Assembly (NCBI GenBank): GCA_947466515.1
Contig: CANIEM010000017.1
Location: 1-35,518, forward strand
Length of the DNA stretch: 35,518 nucleotides
Source: Verrucomicrobia subdivision 6 bacterium
GTDB lineage: Bacteria; Verrucomicrobiota; Verrucomicrobiia; Methylacidiphilales; Verrucolacustridaceae
Reading direction: 5' to 3'
Below the pieces are notes generated by a model. The model made no database searches and was not told where the DNA came from. It saw only the letters and a program-made list of their open reading frames with translations. Both the position numbers and the translations under genes were made by a program. Within the stretch, counting starts at the first letter, position 1; each line of letters begins with the position of its first letter. Positions 17,101 to 29,100 of the stretch are shown piece after piece.

Positions 17101-20100
17101 CATACCCGTGCGGCGAACCAGTTGGGGTCGAATGTCACGCTTCGATTCGATGTCGGGACCGGCAACGCCTTTTTTAATTTAATGGGCAACAACCAGACGA
17201 TCGGAAACCTGGAGATCGGGGCGAATCCCTCCGAGGCGGTTATCCAGAACACGCAGAACGAGACCGGCTTCGGTAACTCCATTCTTACGGTCAACCAGAC
17301 AACCGACGCGACCTACTCCGGCTACTTCCGAAACGGGACCTCGGGAACGATCGGACTGGTGAAGGAGGGTTCCGCCAACCTGACACTTACCGGTAATCGG
17401 ATCAGCTACAGCGGCGGAACTACCGTGAATGCGGGGACGTTGACCTTGGGCGGAATGACGACCGATGGTTATGGGACGATCCGTGGGACGGTGACGGTGA
17501 ACAGCGGGGCGACGCTGAACTATATCAACGCTTCAGGTGACAAGTATTCCGGTGCTCACTCCTTCGGATGGGATAACGGGATCTCGGTCAACACTCTTAA
17601 CATCAACGGCGGAACGGTGGGAGGGGCGGACCTTTCGAATCATTTCTGGGGTGGCGGCACCTTCACGATGAACATGACCGGTGGAGAGCTGAAATTGGGC
17701 GGAGGTCAGAATCCGACCCAAACGTTGAACTTCAACGTGCTTTCCAGTAGTAGCCAGGCGAAGGTGTCCGCGGTCACGGCCAGCGGTTCCCTCGCGCTGG
17801 ACGGAACGGCCACCTTTAACGTGGCGGACGGTTCGCAGGATGTGGATTTACTCGTTTCTTCGGCGCTATCCACACGCAACACCAGTGGCCGGGTGAATAA
17901 GACCGGCACCGGAACGATGCGAATGACGGGCACGGGCACCTATACCGTGGGAACCTGGGTGCAGGGTGGGGTTCTGGAAATTAACAACAGCAGTGCTTTG
18001 GGATCCGGGGCCCTCGCAGTCGAGGGCGGAACTTTGCGGTATCTGGGTTCGGGAACCGACACCAGCAGCCGGGTGTTCTGGCAGAATTATTCCGACGGCA
18101 CTTTTGATATCGTGAATGCGTCAGCCAACCTGACTTTCAACAATACAACGGGCAATCAAGGTGTAAGCGGATCCAAGATCACTAAGGTGGGTGCGGGTCA
18201 GCTGACCTTGGGGAATGTGAATCTGGCGAGTGGAGCGGTTGTCTCGGCCGGGACGTTGCAACTGGGATCCAGCGCCGGGAACGGAAATGCCGGGGGCAAT
18301 ATTTCCGTGGCGAGCGGATCGACCTTGAAATATTACACTGCAAACACGGGTTGGATCCCGCTGGGCAACTCTATCTCCGGAGCGGGGAATCTGATTTTTG
18401 AAGGCAATGGAAACATGGGGGTTGGGGATTTTGGTATCAGTCAAAACAACAGCGGATTCAGCGGACCGACCTCCATCAACAGTGCCCGGGTTTGGTTGAC
18501 CCATGGAAGCGGACTCGGCACCGGAACTGTGACAGTCGGAAGTGGGGCAGCGTTGGCGGTGGAGAACGTGACGTTTAACAACTCCATTTCCATCGCCGGC
18601 AATGGTTGGTGGGAAAGTTCAGGAAATCTGGGTGCGATCCGTTTCGCCGGCACCACCGGCAACGTGGCGGGACCGGTGACCATGACGGATAGCGCACGGG
18701 TTACCGTTTACGGTGGTTCAGAAATCGGGACGATTTCCGGAGTCATCTCCGGTTCTGGTAAAAACCTGTCGAAGTGGGGCTCAGGGAAACTGATTCTTTC
18801 CGGAGCGAACACTTACACCGGGTCGACAACCATCAGCGAGGGGAAGCTGACCTTGGGGGCGGCGGAGCGCTTGGCCGATGCCTCCAATCTTTCGGTGGCG
18901 GGTGGGGCGACCTTTGAGATGAGCAACTTCAACGAGACGCTGGGTTCGATCGACGGGGCGGGCACGATCAGCATGGGGAGTGGAAACCTGAAGAGCGTCA
19001 CCGCGGCCAACAGCACCTTCAGCGGGTCGATGACGGGCACGGGCGGATTCACAAAAGAGGGAACAGGGGAATTGACCTTGAGTGGGAACAACACGACCAC
19101 AGGGGCGACGGTGGTGAACGGCGGGAAGATCATCTTCTCGGGTTCGGGATCGATGTACAACAACGGGACTTCGACAGGATCCATCACGCTGAACAGCGGA
19201 ACGACTCTGCGCTTTGACCGGCAAGACGTCTTTGGCGGAGCCGATGCGAGTAGTCCCGTTGTGATCACAATCAACCAGGGGGCGCTGGTGGAAAACGGCG
19301 CGTATTTCAATAACCTGAACAATCTGACGATGAATGGTGGAGAGTTGCGGGCGAATGGAGGATCAGCCAGTGGATGGCAGGCGTATGAGCTACGCGGAAC
19401 GGTGACGGTGGGAGGGACGAGTGCATCGTCGATTACGGCCAACAGTTCGGTGAACTCGCTGAACAACATTCTATTGAGCCGCGCGGGGACGACGACCTTT
19501 GCGGTGGCGGATGTGACCGGGAGTACCGCTGCGGATTTAAATATTTCGGCCAAACTGGTGGATGCGAATGGTATTCAGGCCGGGTTGACTAAGACGGGTG
19601 CGGGAACGATGGCGCTGGCGAACAATAATAGTTACACCGGGGCCACCACGGTGAACGGGGGTGTTCTGCAGGCCGGGACGGTGAACGCCTTTGGATCCAA
19701 TTCGGCGGTAACCCTGGCCAATACACCGGGAGTGGTGCTGGATCTCTTTGGGTTTAATCAGAGCATCGGTTCGCTCTCGGGTGGCGGGGCGAATGGTGGA
19801 AATGTCACCTTGGGATCGGCCACCCTGACTACGGGTGGGCTGAATACGGATACCACTTATTCGGGGGTGATTTCCGGAACGGGTGCCTTGGTAAAGAACG
19901 GGACGGGGAACCAGACGTTGAATGGGGCCAGCACTTATACGGGCGGAACGACGTTAAATGCTGGTGGATTGACGGTGGGGAATGCGCAGGCGTTGGGAAC
20001 AGGGGCACTGACCTTTGCCGCGAACAGCACCACGCTGTACGCCGGAGCCTCGGTGACGTTGACGAACAACATCGTGCTGAACGCAAACGGAACGATCAAC

Positions 20101-23100
20101 ACGCCGACCTCCCTGACGCTGACGGAGAACGGCATCATTAGCGGGACCGGAAGCCTGACCAAGGCCGGAGCGGGCACGCTGGTGTTGGGTGGGCAGAACA
20201 CATTCTCGGGAGGTACCCTCCTGAACGCCGGCACGCTTTCCTTTGGCAGCACGGACGCGTTGGGGTCGGGCTCGTTGACCTTTGTCTCGAACTCGGTCAT
20301 CCAGGCTACAGCCAATCTGAACATCACCAACCGGATCGCAATCAACAGCGGTGTTACCGGAACGTTTGATTATGGGAACTACGCGATGACCAACTCCGGT
20401 GTGATCAGCGGGGCGGGAAGCTTTATCAAGTCAGGCAATGGTTCGCTGAGCCTGACGGCGACGAACACCTTCACGGGTTCGATGCAGATTAATTCCGGAA
20501 CCGTGGATTTTGGCAGCACGGGAAGCGTGACGCCTTCCACGGTGTTTCTGGGTTATGCGACGAGCGACCGTGGTTTGATGAAGGTGCAGACCGGCAACAC
20601 CCTAACGATCAGCAGCAGTACCGGGATGATCATCGGACAGGATGGATCGGGAGCGCTCTACCAGTCGGGCGGAACGATCAATGTGACGGGGGCGACAGGA
20701 GCGGAAAACTTTATGATCGGGCGGAATGCGGGCAGTTACGGCTACTACAATCTCTCCGGCGGCTCGGTCAGCCTCGCCGAGTTGGGGGTTGGTTCCTATG
20801 CAGGCGGCAACGGGATTATGGATGTCACCGGTGGGACGTTGACCACCACCCAGTACTTCTTGCCAGGTCGTTCGGACAGTGTGGCGAACCAGAAGGCCTC
20901 GGTGAATCTGTTGGGTGGCACAGTGAACGTGAACAACGCCCGTGGGGTTTGGATGAACGTCAGTGGTGGTGCCGGAAAGTACACCGTCATGAGCGTGGAG
21001 AATGGAGCTGCGCTGAATATCGGCTCCGGTGGCGGGATCGACATGAATTATGCGGGATCGGGTGGTTCAGTGTTGAACCTCAACGGGGGATTGACCAAGA
21101 CCGCTTCGATCGGAGTCTCGAGTACGTCGGGTACGCAGTACCTAAACTTCAATGGTGGAACGGTGCAGGCCACGGCTGGTTCGAGCACTTTCTTTAATGG
21201 GATCGACCGGATCACGATCAATTCGGGCGGGGCGAAGATCGATTCGGGTGGGAACTCGATCGGGACGTCCTTGGCGTTGGAAGCGCCGACGGGCAAGGGG
21301 CTGGCGGGAATTTCGGTGACGGACGGGGGCGATGGCTATATCGGATCGCCCTTTGTGAATATTAGCGGCGGAGGCGGATCGGGGGCCACGGCGCGGGCGG
21401 TCGTGGATCCGGTAACGGGCAAAGTGACCAGCATCGTGGTTACCAATCCGGGCTCGGGCTACACCAGTGCGCCGACCATAACGCTGACCCAGGGAGGCTT
21501 TACGCGGCTGGCGACTCTGGGGACGGCGATATTGTCGGATAATATCTCCGGCGGACTGACCAAGCAGGGGGCCGGGACGCTGACGATTTCAGGTCAAAAT
21601 ACCTACACGGGTGAGACGACGGTGGAAGCGGGAACACTGCAATTTAACTCCGTGAGCGGAACCTATACCTATTCGGGCAGCACGGTGAACATAGGGAACG
21701 GTGCTACCGCACAGATCAGTGGCGACCGGTATGACTTCAACCAGAAGACCTTCCTGTTTGGCACGAACGGGAACGGCACTCTGCTGAATACCGCGGGCAA
21801 CTTTGTAAACCGGGCGAATACTTTCCGGACCTCCGGCGGCGCCCGGAATCAGATTAATAATAGCGGTGCAGCATTCTTTAATTTCGACAGCGGCATTAAT
21901 ACCTTCGACGTGGTACGGGGAACAGATGCCAGCAGCGACTTAACAGTCAATGCCGTGATGGCGAACGCCGGGAGCGTCCTCAAGACCGGCAACGGTATCC
22001 TAACCCTGACGGCTCAGAATACCTACGTTGCCGGTACGACGGTCGATGCGGGAACCCTGGTGCTGAACGATAGTTGGAATTTTAGTCCGTCTTGGCCTGG
22101 GATCGGTGTGGTCCGAGGAAATCTGACCATCAACCAAGGTGCTACCGTGGCACTTAGGGGAACTGGGGCAGGTGCCTTGGGGTGGACGGCGGGCTCCCAA
22201 GTGACCAACTTGGTGATCAACGGAGGTTTGTTGGATGGTTACAACACCAATGTCGATGGGCGTCAGCTCATCTGGAATATCACGGGTGGGGTGAACTTGA
22301 CGGGTGGGCAGATGCGGATGAATAACGGCGTCTCCTCCACCACAACATCCAATTATTGGGAGTGGGGAAATACGGCGGTGAACACTTTCGCCAGCGCAGA
22401 CAGTTCGGAAATCTCCGGCCGCGTCAATATTCGCACCGACTCCTCTTCTACAATCAGTTTCAACGTGGCGGATGGTGCCGCGGCGAGCGATTTGATCGTT
22501 AGTGCGGCGATCACGCAGAGTGCGGCTGGGGGTGCGATCACCAAGAGTGGGGCGGGGGTGATGCTCCTCTCCGGCACGAACCTTTACACCGGCGCCACCA
22601 CGGTCAACGGCGGTACGCTGCGTGCGGGATCGAATGCAGCCTTCGGATCGAACTCGGCGATGACCTTGGCCAACACGGTGGGGGCAATCTTGGATCTCGC
22701 TGGGTTTAATAATTCGATCGGTTCACTGGCCGGTGGTGGATCGGCTGGGGGGAATGTGACGATGGGTTCCGCCAATCTGACGGTGGGTGGGGACAATAGC
22801 TCGACGAGCTACTCGGGATCGATCTCGGGCACGGGCGGGTTGGTGAAGAACGGATCGGGCACGCAGACATTGACGACGGCGAACAGTTATACCGGCGGGA
22901 CAACTTTGAATGCGGGCGGGCTGACGATCGGTCACGGATCGGCCTTGGGGACGGGCAATGTGAAGTTTGCCACGGCGGGGGCGAAGTTGAATGCAGGGGC
23001 GACGGTGACGCTGACGAACAATGTCGAGCTCAACGCCAACGGGACGATCAACACGCCCAACTCGTTTAATCTGACGGCGAGCGGGATCGTGAGTGGGACG

Positions 23101-26100
23101 GGGAGTCTGACGAAGGAAGGGACGGGGACGTTGACCCTGCTGGGAACTAACAGCTATTCGGGCGGAACGGTGATGACGTCTGGCACGGTGGCGTTGGGGA
23201 ATGCCTCGGCGATGGGGACAGGGCCGGTCTCGGTGACGGGAACGTCGACCAACTTGGCGCTGGCGAGCATGACCTTGACGAACAACTATGCGATGAGCAG
23301 TGGCCGAACGGGGGTGATGGATTCCGGAGTGTACACGGTGACGATGGATGGGGTGATCTCGGGTCAGGGTAATTTTGGTAAGCAGGGAACGGGGATGGTG
23401 ATTCTGACGAAGGATAATAGTTGGAGCGGCACCACGACGATTTCGTCTGGAACCGTGCAGATCGGCAACGGGGGATCAAGTGGCACGCTGGGTTCGGGAA
23501 CGGGTGCGGTGGTGAATAATGGGACGCTGGTCTTTAACCGTTCCGGCACGAACGTGATCGCCAACACCATTAGCGGGACGGGCACGCTGATCCAGGAAGG
23601 GCCGGGCGAACTGCAGTTGACGGCGGTGAATACCTACACGAACACCATCGTAAACAATGGAAGCTTGCGTCTGACAGCGGGCGGGGTGGCCGGTGCGCTT
23701 CGGGGTACCCTGACGATCAATGAAAACGGTCTGGTGATCGCTGACGCTCACGACGCTCTAGGTTATTACGCGGGTGGCGTTTCTCAAAAGATCGACACCC
23801 TAAACATTTTCGGCGGGACCCTGCGGGATATTTACAATTCGGACAACCTGACGCTGGACGGAGTGGCGATCACGATGCGCGCGGGTCTGATCGAGACGGT
23901 GACGAGCAGTGCCCAGGGTCGGATCGACCTATATGCGGGTCAATCGGCGAGTACTTTCCGTTCCCTGGCCAGCAGCAACACGGCGGAGTGGCGCGGGAAT
24001 CTGCGACTGCGGGAAAACCAAACGATGACGGTCTTTACTATCGAGGAAGGTGCTGCGGCGACCGACTTCTTGCTGAGTGCGAATGTTGTGAACATGGATT
24101 ACTCCGGAAATCTCTCAGCAGGCAAGGGGGTCACTAAGGCCGGGGCCGGCTTGATGCAGATGTCCGGCAGCAATGCCTACTCCGGATCGACCATTGTGTC
24201 GGGTGGTATTCTTCAGGCGGGATCGACCACGGCCTTCGGAAATAAATCGGCGGTGACACTATCCAACGTGGCGGGGACGACGCTCGACCTGAACAACTTC
24301 AATGTGACGATTGGGGCCCTTTCCGGAGGTGGAACCATCGGCGGAAACGTGGTTCTGGGCTCCGGCAATCTGACGGTGGGGGCGGACGGTGGCACTGGTT
24401 CCTTCGGCGGGGTGATTTCTGGAACGGGAACGGTGACCAAGACTGGTGTTGGAAATGAGACCTTCACCGGGGCGAACACCTTTACAGGGGTATTCACTCA
24501 GAATGGTGGTGTAACCATTCTGGCCAACCCCAGCGGTCCGGCTCTCTTTAACGGGCAGGGCGGGGACATCGTGATCGGAAACAGCGGGAGCAGTGGAAGC
24601 TACAGCACCCTGCGGATGGGGGCGGCCAACCAACTGGGTACGAATGTGAACGTCACCTTTGGGGCCAATGCGACCTCTAGCTCCTATGGGACGCTGGATT
24701 TAATGGGATATAACCTCTCGATCGGAAATCTGAACATGAACGGGAATACGGCCCAGGCGCATATCCAGAACTCCCAATCACTTGGTTACTCCGGAAATTC
24801 GATCCTGACGGTCAATCAAACCACCAACGGGAGCTTCAATGGACTGATGCGTGACTATGCCGGCAGCGGCAGTGGAACGTTGGCGTTCGTGAAGAACGGT
24901 GCCGCAAACCTGACTCTTACCGGAGGGGGCATGAGCTACACCGGCGGGACCACCGTCAATGCGGGCACGTTGTTCCTGGGTGGGATGGTTACCGACGGGC
25001 AGGGAACGATCCGTGGGGTGGTGACGGTGAATAGTGGGGCAACGTTGAACTACACCAACGCCCCAGGTGACAGGTATGCAGGTGCACACTCCTTCGGGTG
25101 GACGACGGGACAGGCGGTCAATGTTCTGAACATTAACGGGGGGACGGTGGGCGGAGCGGACATTGCTAATCACTTCTACGGGAGCAACACCGGCGGGGCA
25201 GATGTCTTCACCCTGAATATGACGGGCGGAGAGTTGAAGCTGGGTGGGGGAGATAACCCCACCTCAACTATGAACATCAATGTGCTTTCTTCCAGTAATC
25301 AGGCAGTGATCAGCAAGGTCACGGCCAACTCGGCGCTGACGATCGACAGCAAGGCCACCTTTACCGTGGCGAACGGTTCGCAGGATGTGGATCTACTGGT
25401 TTCGGGTAACCTAAACCAGCGCAACAGCAATATTGGAAAAGTGGAAAAGCAGGGTGCGGGGACGATGTTGCTTTCGGGAAGCAACACTTACAGCGGCACC
25501 ACGGTGGTGGGGGGTGGAGTGGTGCGGGCGGGATCGACGAATGCGTTGGGCAACAACTCTTCGGTCACCTTATCGAATCTAGCCGGTGTGACGCTGGATC
25601 TGAATGGTTTTAACAACCGGATCGGGGCGTTATCCGGTGGTGGTTCAACGGGTGGAAATATTACTTTGGGGAACGGGACGTTGACGGTGGGAGCGAACAA
25701 CGAAACGGGTACCTACGGTGGGGTGATTTCTGGTAACGGAGGATTCGTCAAGGTTGGGCAAGGAAGGCAGACCCTCACCAGCGGTCAACTCTACAGCGGG
25801 GACACGGCGATCTATGGTGGGTATCTGAAACTCGCCGTGACGAATGGTCCGGCGCTCTATTCGGACGGAAGAGGCGGTACCGTAGTCCTGGGCAACGACC
25901 GGAGCGGACCCGCGGCCGGTATTGGAAACTTTACCTTCCTGGAGATGGGGGCGAAGAACCAGCTGGGAACGAACATTAATGTGGCCTTTAACGTGACGAA
26001 CCGGTGGTCGTACATGGTGTTGATGGGGTACGATCAGGAGATCGGGAATTTGACGATGAGTGGGCCGAATCCGGACTGGGCGGTGATTGAGAACGGGGAA

Positions 26101-29100
26101 AATACTTCGGTGAGTGGGGTGGTTGCGACCAGCAGCACTCTGACGGTCAACCAGAGCTTGAACACGACCTACAACGGATACATGCGCGACGGTTGGGCGG
26201 GCGGGACGCTAGCCCTGACGAAGAAGGGAGCGGGAACGTTGACGATCGTGGCCACGAACGTGGATTACACGGGTGGAACGAAGGTGATGGAAGGAAGGTT
26301 GGCAGTGCAGGCGGGTTCTCTTGGCGGGAGCAGTTCCGCGAACCAGGTGTTTATCAATACGAACGCCGTGCTGGAGTATAATCTCACGAATGCACCGGGT
26401 TTCGGCAGCGGCGTGATCCAGAAAGGTGCGACGATCTCGGGTGCCGGGACGCTGGAAAAGACTGGGCAGGGAACGTTGATCTTCGGTGGTTCGGGACAGG
26501 TGAACATCGCGATGGACGCCGGCTCGTGGATCAACCTGAATGAGGGAGATATCAAAGCTCATAACTGCGTGCAGGCGAATTGGGAGAACAACAAGGCCTC
26601 TCTCTTTGTGAACACCAATTCGACGTTCTGGCAGGTGGAAGGGAATGTGACGGTGGGAGCCTTGGCGGGCGCCGGAAACATCAAACTGGGATACGACTGG
26701 CCCAACTTCAAGCCGGTGATGAAGATCGGTTACGGGGACGCGAGTTCCGAGTTCTCCGGGCAAATTTCTGAATACACGGCATCTGGCGCAAAGGGTATTC
26801 TCACCAAGATCGGGAAAGGTACGCAGACTTTCTCCGGGACGAACAATGTCATCAACGGCGACCTGACGGTCAACGACGGGATCATGAACTTTGGGACTAC
26901 CGGAAAATTCACGGCCAACGCGCTGTGGGTGGGGAACTTGGCTGGTTCCCGCGGTCGGGTCGACGTGCAGACCGGCAACAAACTTACCACGCTGGCCAAT
27001 ACCGACCGCTATGGAGTGGTGTTGGGTGATAACGGTGGAGCTGGAGCGATGTACCAAAACGGTGGCGTGGTGGACATCAACGCATTGGCCAGCATCAACA
27101 ACTTCATGATCGGAAAGAGTGCCGGAAGCTTCGGTCACTACGGCCTGGACAACGGCTACTTGGAGCTAACGGAGTTCGGTATCGGTTCCGGAAGCGGGGG
27201 CAACGGTGTATTGGAGGTGAGGGGCGGGACTATTAAGACCACCGATTACTTCCTCGTGAGCCGTGGTGACAGCGGAACGGGGCAAAATGGGTCGGTCAAC
27301 CTCTTGGGCGGTGCCATCCAAGTGGACAACGGTGGTGCGAACACCGGGGCGGACTTGGCCTTCAACATCGGGTTTCCCGGTGGCTCCGGAAAGACCTCGG
27401 TGATGACAGTGGCCAATGATGCCCTGCTTTCTGTCAACAATCGGGGGATCAATCTGAACTATAACGGCGGCAACAGCACCGGCATCCTCAACCTTAACGG
27501 TGGCAACACCAAGACGGCCTACATCCGTTCCACGGACACGACTGGCAATCAGTTCCTTAACTTTAGCGGAGGCACGCTCACGGCGACGGCGGCCAACGCG
27601 AACTTCATCTCTGGGGTGGATCGGGTGACGATCAATCAGGGTGGGGCAAAGTTCGATACGGCTGGATTCAATGTGACGATTGGTCAGTCCATGCAAGCTC
27701 CCGCAGGGAAAGGTCTATCTTCCGTCGCGATCGCCAACGGTGGATCAGGTTATATTGCGCCTCCGATCGTGGAGATTAGTGGTGGAGGCGGAACGGGAGC
27801 CACAGGGTATGCGGAGATCGATCGGGTGACCGGAGCGGTGACCAACATCGTGATTTCCAATCCAGGGAACGGTTACACCACGCCTCCTACGGTGGTGTTG
27901 AAGCAAGGTGGATTTATCACCACGGCCACGGTGGGACTGGTTGGGCTGGCGGACAACGTATCGGGCGGGATCACAAAGCAGGGGAACGGAGAGTTGCTCC
28001 TGACCGCAGGCAACACCTACACGGGTGCGACGGTGGTGGAGAAGGGAACTCTCAAGGCTGGAGTCGCCAACAGTGCGTTCGGCATCACCTCGGCGATGGT
28101 TCTTTCCAATGTGGCGAATGTTTTGGTGGATCTAAACGGAAACAATCAGACGATCGGATCGTTGGCGGGCGGCGGAAGCACGGGCGGAACGGTGAGTCTC
28201 GGAGCCAACACCTTGACGATGGGGACCGACAACACGAGCACGAGCTATGCGGGCACGATCACGGGTTCGAACGGGCAGTTGATCAAGACCGGCACGGGCA
28301 ATCAGACCTTGGCAGCGTCGAACAGTTATACGGCGACGACGACCGTCAACGGCGGTACGCTGACGCTGACAGCCAACAACGCGCTGGGCACGGTGGCGGG
28401 TGGGGTCACGGTGGCCAGCGGAGCTACGACCGACTTCAAGAATGTGACGTACAGCACGGCTGAGGCGATGGGGCTGAATGGGGGAACGATCGCCAACAGT
28501 TCCGCCACTAGTCTCTTTGCGGGGAATATTACCTTGGGAGCGAACAGCTTTGCGAATGTGACGGGAACGGCGTTGACGCTCTCGGGTGCGATCAGTGGCG
28601 CGTACGACCTGACGAAGACCGGGAGCGGGGCGCTGATCTTGACGGGCACGGGAGTTCAAACGGCGACGACGATTTCGCAGGGGACGTTGCAGTTGGGTGC
28701 GGCGGGAACCACCGGTTGGGTCAGCGGCAACGTGATCAACAACGCGGCGCTTGTGCTGGATCGGTCAAACGATGACACGCTGGGCGGGGTGGTTTCTGGC
28801 ACGGGCACGTTGGAGAAGAAGGGGGCGAACACAGTGACCCTAACCGGAGCGAACAGTTATGGTGGTTTGACGACAATCACGGCCGGGACGTTGCAGGTGG
28901 GGAGTGGTGCTGGGGTGGGATCGCTCGGCACGGGGGATGTGGCGAACAGCGGGATGTTGACGTTTAACCGGACAGGATTGCTGAATTATGCTGGGAAGAT
29001 CACGGGCACGGGCTCGCTGACCAAGTTGGCCGCCGGAACGGTGGTGTTGACTGGGGACAGCACGTTTTCGGGTGGAACGACCATCACCAGCGGCATCCTT

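Noticed and set aside
26209-27138. Long open frame on the minus strand opposite the giant gene (309 codons)
   Set aside because: It is one of many minus-strand frames opposite the G-rich repeat DNA. Its translation is rich in Arg, His and Val without any recognisable motif, while the plus strand carries clear beta-strand repeats throughout.
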